The position numbers and the translations under genes were made by a program. Shown here in pieces: positions 48,373-57,928 of a stretch of DNA of 64,000 bases. This stretch comes from a virus. Below the pieces are notes generated by a model. The model saw only the letters and a list, made by a program, of their open reading frames with translations, was not told the origin of the DNA and searched no databases. Positions within the stretch are counted from its first letter, which is position 1, and the number at the start of each line of letters is the position of its first letter. The stretch spans positions 147,114 to 211,113 of the IMG/VR virus record IMGVR_UViG_3300043446_004613; one strand, 5' to 3'.

Positions 48373-51300
48373 ATGAGCATCGGCAATCTCAAAGAGCAGT
48401 TTCTGTACGATCTCCTGCCTGACGCTGTCGTCAGTCAGGATGATCGCGGGTACATCGAAGCAGTCGTTTCCGGCGTGCAAGACCGCTTGGAAGACGTGCG
48501 CTCTTATGCCAAGAAGCTGGACTTGTTCTGGCAGCCCGGTGCGCTTCCAACCGGGAGTTACAATGTCATTCTGGTCGATCTCGTCAGCGAACAGGGTAAA
48601 GCGTATACGCGCAGTCTGGACATCCAGACGGATACACCTGCTCCGGGCAGCAGCCAGCTTCCACTGTGGGCAGCTTTTCAACTGAACATCCCGGTCGAAG
48701 CATTAGGCGCGGTGCGTTACGGATACGATGCGTTGCGTGCTGTAGACGTTAACACTTTGGCGTGGCTGGCCCAGACACTGGGAGCGATCCTGTATGATAC
48801 CGACATGCTTGAGGGCAATGCGGTAAACGCCGCTCAAGTCCAACTGGTGTCTACGTGGTTCCCGCGCCTCAAGATCAAAGGCACCAATCAAAGCTTTGAA
48901 GTGCTCGGTAAGATTCTCGGCTTTGACGACATCCGCATGACCCCGCTGTGGTCACGCCTTAATCCGCACGTCCCGGACGATGTCGGCAACAGCGCCAATG
49001 CAACCGATTACGCCGCCGAGCCGGAATACGCGCCGCAGCAAGTTATCGGCCCTTACTACGATCCGTTCGTTTATCGTGACGGCCCTTTTTACAGCTGGAG
49101 CACTACGGTTAACAACGGCACGAACAGCACCGAATTTTACACGGAAAGCGTCAACGGTAAGAATCCTTGGATTCGCGTTGCACTGCTCGGTTCACTGGCA
49201 GGCACGAACGTACCATCGATTCAGAACGGGACAGTTACTCATCCAGCGACTGGCTCATACGCACTGGCCAACGGTAATTCACTGGCCCGCGCATACGTTG
49301 ATCCGCTCGGCAGCAGCGTTCGTTTTCAGGCGGTCGCCGACGGTGCTTCCTTCAACGGCATCTATGTCCACGTTACTACCGTGGGTACGCTGGCGACGAT
49401 TGCCATCGAAGACCGACTGTCGGCAATCAAGTACCGCAGCAGTTACTTCGATCTCGGCCTCACCGCTGACATGGACAAGGTGGAGGAAATCTTTGGAAGC
49501 CGGGCGGCGACGACCAATAAAGACCTCAAAGCCAATCCGAACCTGACCCCGGATGGAACGGCGGAGAGTCCATACCGGCCTTGGGTATCCGGCAGCATCG
49601 CTGTTGCCGAGACGACGACAGACTGGGTGACTTCAAACGGCGACATCACCTACACGGTTGTTGCTCGTCAGCAAGCTGATCCAGCGGTCGGTGACCGCCA
49701 GCTGAACACGGATTCACTGGTCGTTGCCGGTGTGCAGGTCACGCAAGCCTTGGAAGAGGTACGTGCAGCTACCCGCCTACCCCGGCGTAGCCAGACCGGT
49801 TTCTTGGTGAATGACAGCGCTTGCTATGCGCCGTACGCTGTAAACGGCACGTTGTTTACAGAACCGACAGCAGTCGCCGCCTCAAGCGGAACCTGCGCTG
49901 ATGCGCCGTTGGGTTCGTATGTGGCTGCTCTGACGGCAGTCATTCCCAATGTAACGGAGATCAAGTGGGTCGCTGAAGCAAACGTTCAGTACGTCCTGAC
50001 CGCTTATTTCATATCGCCGCCCGCACCAAACGTCGTGCTTGGAACAGTCACAGCGCAGAACGCAGGAACGTACGCTTTTTACACCGATACCAGCCCATCC
50101 GCCGCTTTCTCCATCGAACCGTCTCCGGTCTATGCGTTCCCGGTGCAATCGAACACGGCAACGCTGCCTTTGACCGCTGAGGTTAATCCGGCAAACTACG
50201 ACGAATACATCTACGCGATAAAGTCGGATACGAACATAACCTGCACCGGTTCGTTTAATTTCGCGACTGGGCAGTACGGCTTCAGCCACAGCAACATTGC
50301 AGATTTTACGGTGTTGACGGCATGGACGCTGGTGAGCACAGGTACGATTCGGCCTGAGCCTTATGAAAGTGTTCTGGTTTGTGAAACAGGCACGTTTTAC
50401 ACCGATAGCACGTTAGGCCCGACGAACACAAATCCGACTGCGCCGTGGCCGGATACAGGCATATTTTTTCAACAAGGCGAACTGATCTCGATAACGACGG
50501 TCGGTTCTGTTTCACCAACGCCCGGTTATTGGATCGGGCCGGAAGGCTACAACTGGGCACCTGACCGGCTGGACAATCGGTTCAAGCACGAAGCTTTGCT
50601 TGGTCGCGTCGGGCTATCGGGCAGCATCTTTTTGGTCGGCTCGCTCTATTCCGGCGCGGCGACAGACACCGGAAGCCTTTACCTAGTCACGAATGACGTA
50701 TCACGCGCCAACAACGAAGGCTCGTTTACATCGTACATTACCGTCTGTTCCGAAGAAGAACAACGGGCGGCGGAAGCGTGCTTGTGTCGTCCCGAAGACG
50801 AAGATGACGGGCTGATTTACGAGGTTGCTGATGATTTTCCGTGGAACCGTGAAGTCACGGTCGGCGGTGAACTGGTTGAGTTGGACATCTACCGCACAGG
50901 CACGGACATCGCTGTTCAAGAGCTAGAGGAGGCAACAGCTTTCAACGACCAGACCGGTGTCGACATAAATGTCTACGCGCTGACCAGTCCCAACACATCG
51001 GTACCTCGTCTGACCTACGAACCGCGTTCAATCGCTAAAGGCGTATACAGTCCGGCCTACACCGCCATCGGCTATCAAGGCACACTCAAGGACTTGTCTA
51101 CGCTAACATCAGCGGAAACAGACTTCATACGTCCTCCGATCGGTTCCAGCTTTGGCGATACAGAGACGGACTATGACGTGCTCTTTCAGCCCGGATACAG
51201 TCTGTACCACGTTGGCCTCGCTCAAGGCGTTTTGGTTGCGGACTTGGTTAAATTTTTCGGCCCTCAGCACAGCGTGGGCTTGGTCGGTTGGTTCGCATTT

Positions 51301-54300
51301 AATGAGCACGTAGACGCAGCGCTTTCTGTAGTCGACCACAGCTTCCGGGCTACGCCGACAGACTTGATCGGTGTTAATAGCGCAGACCGCCATTTTGACT
51401 CTGTTCGTGGATGGTGCCTGACGTTGAATGACAGTCAGGTGATTGCCGATGAATACCGTGATTTGGTAGACGAAGTGACGGCGGCGTTCTGGATCAAGCG
51501 CACGGCGACTGCACTCTACCCGTCAACGGAAACTACGATTGTCGACTGTTCACTGGTCTATTTCACGCTAAGCCCCGGCGGTGCCGTGACTGGCTACGCC
51601 AAAAAGGACAACGGTGTAGGCACTGCCCTTGGCAGCGTAGTGATTGCAGACGGCGAATGGCACTTCATTTACATCCGGCGCAGCGAACACAATGCAGTGT
51701 TCGGTGATGCAACGTTGTCTACCAGTGCTGTGGAAATCAACGTAGCTGGTTCATACCTTGCCGGTGATCCCGATATTGATACGCTGGTAAATGTGCAAGC
51801 TGCCAATGGCGCTGCATTTACGATCCACGATCTGCGCATCTGGAACGTGACCAAGACAGCAGCGGAAATGGACTTGATCCGTTACCATAATCCGACACCG
51901 ACGCTCTGCACTTACCGCCTTGGGTTCATCTATACGCTGGATCGAAAGGACAAATACGGTATCAAGATTCTACCGTCCGGTTGGGCTTACCCGAATGTAT
52001 TGCCTGCGTGGTATCGTCGCACGCGCCAAGGTCTGGTGTTGCGCTACGATAGCATGGGTTCCTACCACGGCGACAGCCGTTTCAAGGAAGTCGGTATCGG
52101 CGACTGTCGTCCGTTGCCGGACACTTATACGCTGGGTGCTCAGTTCACGTGTATGACTGGTGAAGGCACGACGCCGTACAGCACTGACAGCGGACAGTTG
52201 CCCGGTTGGTCTGCTAAGTGGCAGTCCCAGAACAATTCAGGCAACTACCTGAAATTAAACTTCAGCGGCAGCACGGCTAACGGTATTCCAGCGGTCACTG
52301 TTTCAAGCGGTACCGCAACGCCGTGGCCGAACACGATGACGCAGACTAATCCGTTCCGTGAGTACGTGTACGTGCTTACCACGAACGGGCAGCATGTATA
52401 CCAGATGGCTTTGAATGGTGATGCCGCATCAACATGGTTGGAGGCGGTTTTCGTGGGTACAGTAGGAAATGAAGAAGCCACCGGGGCTTATACACGGCTC
52501 AGCAAGAACGGCGTAGGCATGCTTTTCGCCGACCCGACCACAATGCGCGGCGTTATCTCAGCCGCGAATCCGTGGCCGACGCTTGGTATGTTCACAACGC
52601 CGCCGCTGTACATGTATCTGACCAGCCGCAGCAAGCAGACAGTGGGAGATGCTCACGACACATGGGTCGACAAGACACCTACAGGCAGTCCGCCCGTAGT
52701 GACGCCCGAGGATAATGCCGTCGATTGGCAGCCCATGCCAAGCATCGTGCGTATCGACTCGTACGGAACATCTTTGTATACGCCTGCACTCGGCAAAGCG
52801 GGCGTGCTTGAGTTTACAGGTAGCAACTACCTCGCTACAGGCAACTACGAGCTAACGATTGTTAGTGCGCAAGTAGGTCAAGCGGATGAAGACTTTGACG
52901 GATTCGCTGTCGGCATCAATGTGAACGACACGGTTATCCAGCGCCGCCTGCTGCGCGGTAAGAGCGGCTACAATTTTAGCGGCACGGATACGTTTCAGTT
53001 TTATCTGGACGACGAAGTGAGCGGGAATTATCTGATCAGTTTCGATTGGACGAACCCATTGACAGATACGGCAAAAGGAACCAAGCGCCAGCTGGCGATC
53101 CTTGGTTACACACTCCGCCACATCAATACTGAGATTTTTAAGGTTGAGGCGCTGAGCGTTGGGTCACCCACATTTACGCAGCTTTCTACCGACATCAGTT
53201 CTATTGGTACGACACCCGGCGGCTGGTTTGCAGCAATCAATAGCTATGGTACTGCGGTAGGCTACCAGCACGAATCGACAATCTATACGTCGAACGAAAA
53301 TACAGCGGCAATATATCCCGTTGGAGATACGCTCTCTCCGCTGACAAACGAACGTCGCGACGACATCATTTATACCGGAACGAATGTCGTCGTTGCCGAT
53401 ACCGGTACAATCACGATGCCGAACTTTACGGCGGCAGGCACGGCTCCGCAGGACGCTCCGGCTTGGGTTTGGGCAGGTGCCTTGACCAGTAATCCATCGT
53501 TCACAGTGACAGTCAAAACGACCGGTCAAACGACACTTCGCTTAGCGGTAAGCGAGTCGAGCACTTTTAGCGATAGTTCGATGACCGACATGGTGGCCTC
53601 GGGTGCCGACAATTACACCAAGATCAAAGTTGATGGGTTGAAGCCGTGGACAACCTACTATTACGCTGTCGAGACAGGCGGAAGCATCCATTATGAGATG
53701 GCAGGTACCGTTGCAACATCCGGTACAGGTGCCCAGAGCTTTAAGTTTGCGGTGGTCGCTTGCGAGAACAATACCAGTTTAAGCACGGTATCCAACGCGG
53801 CTTGGGGATTTATTCACACGCAGAATCCGATGTTTGTAATGCACGTTGGGGATTTCCATTACTACAACATCAACGTAAACGATCCATCTTTTTACCGGAC
53901 AGCGTTCAACAACGTGCTATCGGAAAGCAAACACAAAGCGTTCTACCGGCAACATGGCGTCATGTACATGTGGGATGATCACGATTACGGCCCGAATGAC
54001 GGCAGTAGCGCAAACGTATCACGCCCGGCAGCCCGTTCGGCCTACCGGCAAGTGGTACCGCATCTGCCTTTGGCAGCGGGCGATGGTAACCAGCCGATTT
54101 ATTACGCGTTTACTGTAGGGCGCTGTCGCTTCATCGTCACTGATTGCCGATCGGAACGTACGCCAGTAACGGTGGCTGATAACAACAACAAGACCGTACT
54201 AGGCGCGGCGCAAAAAGCTTGGTTCAAGCAGGAACTGCTGGCGGCTAGTTCAAGTGGAGACATTGCAGCGATCTTCTGGGTCAATTCCTTCCCGTGGACA

Positions 54301-54756
54301 GGCGTTGCCCATCCCGAAGCGAATCCGAGCGTGGAGAACTGGGCAGCCTATCCGACTGAACGTAAAGAGATCGCAGATTACATTTACAGCAAGGCCATCC
54401 GCAAAGTGTTCATTCTCTCGGGCGACATGCACGCCACGGCTTTTGACGATGGTCGAACCTACGATTTTCACGCAAACGGTACGAATTCCGTAGCCCCTAA
54501 TGGACACGGACTACCGGTATTTCAGTGCGGTCAGCTATACAACTCGAATAGCCAAAAGGGAACGCCATACCAAATCGGCCCGTTCTATACAGGCTCAGGC
54601 ACGCGTTCTATCTTTGGCATGGTTCAGGTGGACGACTACGGAAGTTACATGCTCATCACTTTCACCGCCCGCAGCGGAGCCAGCGGAGCAATCGTGAACG
54701 TGGGCGGTATCTACGTTACGGCAACACTTAACTCAGCAGAATCACCCAGACCATGA
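48373..54756 (+). CDS. Giant tail protein: gpI-like N-terminus, LamG-type module, PhoD-type phosphatase
   Basis: 2127 residues, GTAGTTA nine bases before the ATG. N-terminal 215 residues resemble P2 gpI-type baseplate proteins (TLAWLAQTLGAILYDTDMLE; FEVLGKILGFDDIRMTPLWS). A concanavalin/LamG-type module is near 970-1180 (VGWFAFNEHVDAALSVVDHS; GEWHFIYIRRSEHN; FTIHDLRIWNVTKTAAEMDL). A fibronectin-type domain (about 1690-1785) precedes a PhoD-like metallophosphatase: VACEN, HVGDFHYYN (1822), MWDDHDYGPND (1866), ILSGDMHATAF (2016). PhoD enzymes hydrolyse phosphodiesters, so the tail could cut a surface polymer. The next gene overlaps by four bases. Confidence 0.8.
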   Translation: MSIGNLKEQFLYDLLPDAVVSQDDRGYIEAVVSGVQDRLEDVRSYAKKLDLFWQPGALPTGSYNVILVDLVSEQGKAYTRSLDIQTDTPAPGSSQLPLWAAFQLNIPVEALGAVRYGYDALRAVDVNTLAWLAQTLGAILYDTDMLEGNAVNAAQVQLVSTWFPRLKIKGTNQSFEVLGKILGFDDIRMTPLWSRLNPHVPDDVGNSANATDYAAEPEYAPQQVIGPYYDPFVYRDGPFYSWSTTVNNGTNSTEFYTESVNGKNPWIRVALLGSLAGTNVPSIQNGTVTHPATGSYALANGNSLARAYVDPLGSSVRFQAVADGASFNGIYVHVTTVGTLATIAIEDRLSAIKYRSSYFDLGLTADMDKVEEIFGSRAATTNKDLKANPNLTPDGTAESPYRPWVSGSIAVAETTTDWVTSNGDITYTVVARQQADPAVGDRQLNTDSLVVAGVQVTQALEEVRAATRLPRRSQTGFLVNDSACYAPYAVNGTLFTEPTAVAASSGTCADAPLGSYVAALTAVIPNVTEIKWVAEANVQYVLTAYFISPPAPNVVLGTVTAQNAGTYAFYTDTSPSAAFSIEPSPVYAFPVQSNTATLPLTAEVNPANYDEYIYAIKSDTNITCTGSFNFATGQYGFSHSNIADFTVLTAWTLVSTGTIRPEPYESVLVCETGTFYTDSTLGPTNTNPTAPWPDTGIFFQQGELISITTVGSVSPTPGYWIGPEGYNWAPDRLDNRFKHEALLGRVGLSGSIFLVGSLYSGAATDTGSLYLVTNDVSRANNEGSFTSYITVCSEEEQRAAEACLCRPEDEDDGLIYEVADDFPWNREVTVGGELVELDIYRTGTDIAVQELEEATAFNDQTGVDINVYALTSPNTSVPRLTYEPRSIAKGVYSPAYTAIGYQGTLKDLSTLTSAETDFIRPPIGSSFGDTETDYDVLFQPGYSLYHVGLAQGVLVADLVKFFGPQHSVGLVGWFAFNEHVDAALSVVDHSFRATPTDLIGVNSADRHFDSVRGWCLTLNDSQVIADEYRDLVDEVTAAFWIKRTATALYPSTETTIVDCSLVYFTLSPGGAVTGYAKKDNGVGTALGSVVIADGEWHFIYIRRSEHNAVFGDATLSTSAVEINVAGSYLAGDPDIDTLVNVQAANGAAFTIHDLRIWNVTKTAAEMDLIRYHNPTPTLCTYRLGFIYTLDRKDKYGIKILPSGWAYPNVLPAWYRRTRQGLVLRYDSMGSYHGDSRFKEVGIGDCRPLPDTYTLGAQFTCMTGEGTTPYSTDSGQLPGWSAKWQSQNNSGNYLKLNFSGSTANGIPAVTVSSGTATPWPNTMTQTNPFREYVYVLTTNGQHVYQMALNGDAASTWLEAVFVGTVGNEEATGAYTRLSKNGVGMLFADPTTMRGVISAANPWPTLGMFTTPPLYMYLTSRSKQTVGDAHDTWVDKTPTGSPPVVTPEDNAVDWQPMPSIVRIDSYGTSLYTPALGKAGVLEFTGSNYLATGNYELTIVSAQVGQADEDFDGFAVGINVNDTVIQRRLLRGKSGYNFSGTDTFQFYLDDEVSGNYLISFDWTNPLTDTAKGTKRQLAILGYTLRHINTEIFKVEALSVGSPTFTQLSTDISSIGTTPGGWFAAINSYGTAVGYQHESTIYTSNENTAAIYPVGDTLSPLTNERRDDIIYTGTNVVVADTGTITMPNFTAAGTAPQDAPAWVWAGALTSNPSFTVTVKTTGQTTLRLAVSESSTFSDSSMTDMVASGADNYTKIKVDGLKPWTTYYYAVETGGSIHYEMAGTVATSGTGAQSFKFAVVACENNTSLSTVSNAAWGFIHTQNPMFVMHVGDFHYYNINVNDPSFYRTAFNNVLSESKHKAFYRQHGVMYMWDDHDYGPNDGSSANVSRPAARSAYRQVVPHLPLAAGDGNQPIYYAFTVGRCRFIVTDCRSERTPVTVADNNNKTVLGAAQKAWFKQELLAASSSGDIAAIFWVNSFPWTGVAHPEANPSVENWAAYPTERKEIADYIYSKAIRKVFILSGDMHATAFDDGRTYDFHANGTNSVAPNGHGLPVFQCGQLYNSNSQKGTPYQIGPFYTGSGTRSIFGMVQVDDYGSYMLITFTARSGASGAIVNVGGIYVTATLNSAESPRP

Positions 54757-56036
54757 ATCAAGTAGGCGATCAAGTTATCTTGCTGGCGACACCGATACCT
54801 ACCGGTAGCGATGTTTACAGCTATGTCTGGGACTTTTGGGATAATTCTTCGGCAGCGACCAGCCAACCGTTTATCACTAAAGTTGTAAACATGGGCGGCA
54901 ATCCGTTCAACGATGTGCTGTCTTACCGTTGCCGCCCGGTAGCTGTCGACGGTCAAAGTGATACGGTGCTTGGTTACATCACGGCAAATCAGCCGCCGAC
55001 CATATTGCCGGGGGTCAGCATCAGCCGAAATGACGAATACTTTACGTATCCGACACGGCTATCGTTGACGGCTATCGACATTGATGGCGACGCCATTGGA
55101 TTCAGCTGGTATCAGGGAACAAATTACATCGGTTCCGGTACCACGGCATCTGCCGGTAGCGCGAATGGAACATGGCACGGCCCGGAGTGGTACAACGGGA
55201 CGACGATTGTCGTATCGCGCCCGGCTACCGAGTGTTACTACGATCTGCTCGTAACTAGCCCGCGCACCGTCACATGTAAGGTTTATGATGTGCGCGGTGG
55301 TACGAGTTCCGTCGACTTTTTGCTGCGCGGTGACGCGAATAGACCACCGGATGCAAGTCTTACCGCAGGTGTAAACGGCGTCGCCTTTGACGCAAGTACG
55401 CCAGTCCAAGCTAGGATCGGTGAAAGCCAGCAGCTGACTTTCAGCGTGTTTGTCGGCCCGATGCCGACACACGTTGTTTATTTTGATTGGAGTTTTTCGG
55501 GAAGTAACCACTGGACGATGGCTCCGCACAGCGTAAACGGCACCACGACTTATCTGGCCAACGGTGCGATCCAGAACACCGTGGAACGCGACATCAGTGC
55601 GGAAGTAGTCACCAGTGGCACAGCCAAGCTGGCCCGTGTGGATGTACGTGTATACGCCGAAAATATCTACGACAGTCGCGTCAGTTATACCGACATAAGC
55701 TATTCGGTATTGCTCATCGAGAATAGTGCTCCTAGCGCAGTCACGGTGGGGCGCTACGATGAAAACAACCTGCCGATTGATACATCGACCGGAACCGGCA
55801 CGAAGATTTTGTTCACCGCGACCGGCACAGACTACAATAACGACTGGATGACCTACGAATGGGCGTTCTCGCATACCGTGCCGCATCTGCCCAGCCCGTT
55901 TTACTGCTGGGGGCCGAAAGTCGTATTCGATACGACCGGCGCGGTGGTCGATACGACGCTTGAAGGTCTGCTTACGGTTACGGATGTGTTGGGCGGCAAA
56001 CTTATCGTAGCGCTGCCTTCTACCACGCTGGAATAA
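54753..56036 (+). CDS. Ig/PKD-like tail fibre protein
   Basis: 427 residues, overlapping the giant tail gene by four bases (ATGA). Beta-rich, with repeating Ig/PKD-type modules: residues 1-75 (DVYSYVWDFWDNSSAA; LSYRCRPVAVDGQSD), 80-195 (TRLSLTAIDIDGDAIGFSWY), 200-330 (GESQQLTFSVFVGPMPTHVV; YFDWSFSGSNHW), and 335-427 (TKILFTATGTDYNNDWMTYE). The four-domain pattern fits a fibre or spacer that extends the giant tail protein. No enzymatic motif or signal peptide. Confidence 0.7.
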   Translation: MNQVGDQVILLATPIPTGSDVYSYVWDFWDNSSAATSQPFITKVVNMGGNPFNDVLSYRCRPVAVDGQSDTVLGYITANQPPTILPGVSISRNDEYFTYPTRLSLTAIDIDGDAIGFSWYQGTNYIGSGTTASAGSANGTWHGPEWYNGTTIVVSRPATECYYDLLVTSPRTVTCKVYDVRGGTSSVDFLLRGDANRPPDASLTAGVNGVAFDASTPVQARIGESQQLTFSVFVGPMPTHVVYFDWSFSGSNHWTMAPHSVNGTTTYLANGAIQNTVERDISAEVVTSGTAKLARVDVRVYAENIYDSRVSYTDISYSVLLIENSAPSAVTVGRYDENNLPIDTSTGTGTKILFTATGTDYNNDWMTYEWAFSHTVPHLPSPFYCWGPKVVFDTTGAVVDTTLEGLLTVTDVLGGKLIVALPSTTLE

Positions 56037-56052
56037 ATATTGTTTTTTAGTG

Positions 56053-56079
56053 TTGACGCAGCTTACGACACTGTATACA
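56053..56079 (+). promoter_or_regulatory. Promoter-like element with 15-base spacer
   Basis: TTGACG (56053-56058) and TATACA (56074-56079) are separated by 15 bases, ending 10 bases before the ATG at 56090. TATACA is the end of a TGTATACA palindrome. The same geometry occurs before the gene at 56850. Confidence 0.45.
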
Positions 56080-56089
56080 GTACAGGCGT

Positions 56090-56749
56090 ATGGCAAAACT
56101 AAACTCTCTTGATATTCCAGATGCGGCCTCTAAAAAGGCCAAAACCGAAATCCCCACCGTCGTCGTCACCGGCGATATTGTCACCCGCTACAACGAGGCA
56201 CGCGATGCCGCTGACCGGGCCGAAGAAATTCTCAACGAACTGAAGCCAACGCTTACCGAAGAAGGTTTGCAGGGCGTGTTCAATCACAACGCGCAACATC
56301 CTGAAGACCCAAAAGCCCGCATCAGCAGCGTCAATCTCAAGGACGACGCCACCGGCGAGATCGTTCAATTCTCATGGACGAAGAAGAACCTCAAATGCGA
56401 CCCGAAACAGGTCGAAGCCGAGTTCAATACCTTGCGCACTGTGGATGGTAAAAAGGCCAACGTGAACGACTACGTCGGCTATGAGATTGCAGCCAGTTTC
56501 GATACCAAAGTGTTCATGGTTGACGGCAAGTTCAACCGCAACCGCTATGATCAGTTCATGACAGCCATCCAGCAGGTAGCTGCTGATCTGGGCGTCGATA
56601 ATCCGCTTACCTGCGGAAAAGTGCTCGTTCCGAAGGCCGACTTCCACGATAAACGCTGGCAGGCTTTCAACGTCGAGGACAACCTCTGGTTGCAGCAGCT
56701 GCTTCCGACACAGTGCAGCCTTAAACCTATTCGCCCGGAGGCAGACTAA
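56090..56749 (+). CDS. Hypothetical protein (early-type)
   Basis: 219 residues. Charged and mixed helix/strand: IVTRYNEARDAADRAEEILN, ATGEIVQFSWTKKNLKCDP, VNDYVGYEIAASFDTKVFMV, QFMTAIQQVAADLGVDNPLT. No family recognised. It has its own promoter-like element and ends at a strong terminator, so it is transcribed alone. Composition and location at the border of the early-type region suggest abundant early or middle expression. Confidence 0.65.
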   Translation: MAKLNSLDIPDAASKKAKTEIPTVVVTGDIVTRYNEARDAADRAEEILNELKPTLTEEGLQGVFNHNAQHPEDPKARISSVNLKDDATGEIVQFSWTKKNLKCDPKQVEAEFNTLRTVDGKKANVNDYVGYEIAASFDTKVFMVDGKFNRNRYDQFMTAIQQVAADLGVDNPLTCGKVLVPKADFHDKRWQAFNVEDNLWLQQLLPTQCSLKPIRPEAD

Positions 56750-56759
56750 ATATCACTGG

Positions 56760-56797
56760 AACAGGGCGGCGCTAACGTGTGCCGCCCTGTTCTTTTA
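56760..56797 (+). terminator. Rho-independent terminator
   Basis: Stem AACAGGGCGGC (56760-56770) with GCCGCCCTGTT (56781-56791), 11 bp, followed by CTTTTATG. It closes the gene ending at 56749. Confidence 0.85.
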
Positions 56798-56811
56798 TGT
56801 TGACTATGTGC

Positions 56812-56838
56812 TCGACAAATATGTCCATAGCGTATACA
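56812..56838 (+). promoter_or_regulatory. Promoter-like element with 15-base spacer
   Basis: TCGACA (56812-56817) and TATACA (56833-56838), 15 bases apart, ending 11 bases before the ATG at 56850. An alternative TTGACT at 56800 is too distant. Matches the geometry at 56053-56079. Confidence 0.4.
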
Positions 56839-56849
56839 ACATAAACATT

Positions 56850-57359
56850 ATGCCGAAACGTATCATTAAAAAGTGTGCCGAAGTGCAAGCCGCTGCGCTT
56901 AGCGACTATCGAGGCTCCGATCTAACCACGGAGGAAATCGCCACTAAGCATGGCATTTCCAGTGCGACGCTGACCGTATGGGCCAAGAAAGCCAATATCG
57001 CGCTGCGTAACCGTGGTCGAAAGACCCAGACGGAGCCGACGCCTCGTCAGCTTGCAATCGTCAAGCTTTCCGCCAACTTCAGCTATGAGCAGGTTGGTAA
57101 ACGATTTGGCATGAAGAAGCAGTCGATCCACCGTATTGTCACGCGCTGGAAGCACTGGGGAGAAACAGCTTCTCCTCCGTTTGAACGCGGTGATGTCATC
57201 CTATGGCGTAATCGTAAGTTTACTGTGCTTGAGGCCAGAAAAGACGAAGGAACCTTACGTGAAGAACCTACTGGCAAGCAGTATAAGAATTTTTCGTGGA
57301 CTGGTGGACGTATTCCGAAAAAAGTCGGTCACGTCACGCTACCGGATAGCGGGGAGTAG
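56850..57359 (+). CDS. Double helix-turn-helix regulator-like protein
   Basis: 169 residues, starting at MPKRIIKKCAEVQ (an ATG 14 codons upstream would place the start in the promoter-like element). Two HTH units: residues about 25-50 (LTTEEIATKHGISSATLTVW) and 70-95 (SYEQVGKRFGMKKQSIHRIV), with a basic linker (KKANIALRNRGRKTQTE). The C-terminus is a small beta domain (RGDVILWRNRKFTVLEARKD; GHVTLPDSGE). Likely an early DNA-binding regulator. Flanked by terminators on both sides. Confidence 0.7.
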   Translation: MPKRIIKKCAEVQAAALSDYRGSDLTTEEIATKHGISSATLTVWAKKANIALRNRGRKTQTEPTPRQLAIVKLSANFSYEQVGKRFGMKKQSIHRIVTRWKHWGETASPPFERGDVILWRNRKFTVLEARKDEGTLREEPTGKQYKNFSWTGGRIPKKVGHVTLPDSGE

Positions 57360-57365
57360 AACAGG

Positions 57366-57405
57366 CCGCCTGACCGTAAAACATTCAGGCGGTACTGCTT
57401 TTTAC
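57366..57405 (+). terminator. Rho-independent terminator
   Basis: CCGCCTGA (57366-57373) pairs with TCAGGCGG (57385-57392), with an 11-base loop and a following GCTTTTT tract. It follows the regulator-like gene. Confidence 0.75.
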
Positions 57406-57434
57406 ACCTACGACCCAACCACACTAGCCTTCCA

Positions 57435-57923
57435 ATGGCTAAGCTACCGGAAACGCTGAACCAGTTCATGCTGCCCTCGGGTGTCCCTGTCGGACAGGCT
57501 GGGCCGGGCGTTACCGCGCTATTGCTGGCCAGAGGGTACAAACTGCCCCACAGCTACCCCATAATTGAGGAAGGTGACTACGAGGATTTCGAGCAGTGTG
57601 TCCTACGGGCCTGCTCAAGGATGGTTTTCGATATAAAGCTGGAAGACTTTACTTCGCAGTGTCAGTCGGACGGAGTCGAAGTACGTCGTTTTGATCGCAA
57701 ATGGGTTTATGATGCGCAGCTAAAGCCATCAACCACGATTAGCGCAATGTTTCAGTTTAGAAGCTTCACCGACGAAGCTGTTTACCACTACCTGAAAGAG
57801 CTATCACTTGATTACGGTTTCATATTCAACCGTCTACAGATAAGTCGTGAGCGCAACTACATGGAGCCTTGGAAGGACATCGCGGTTGCGGAAGCCGAGC
57901 TTGTCTGGCCAACGTGGACGTAG
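57435..57923 (+). CDS. Hypothetical protein
   Basis: 162 residues. Starts MAKLPETLNQFMLPSGVPV; contains GYKLPHSYPIIEEGDYEDFE, MVFDIKLEDFTSQCQ, and AELVWPTWT at its end. Mixed helix/strand, two Cys, no motif recognised. It converges on the GHMP-kinase-like gene on the minus strand with a five-base gap. A terminator just upstream means it needs its own start signal, which I could not identify. Confidence 0.6.
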   Translation: MAKLPETLNQFMLPSGVPVGQAGPGVTALLLARGYKLPHSYPIIEEGDYEDFEQCVLRACSRMVFDIKLEDFTSQCQSDGVEVRRFDRKWVYDAQLKPSTTISAMFQFRSFTDEAVYHYLKELSLDYGFIFNRLQISRERNYMEPWKDIAVAEAELVWPTWT

Positions 57924-57928
57924 CTGCT

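Noticed and set aside
55059-56096. 345-codon open frame antisense to the Ig/PKD-like fibre gene
   Set aside because: Fully opposite a convincing beta-rich gene, basic and Cys/Arg-rich with no start signal.
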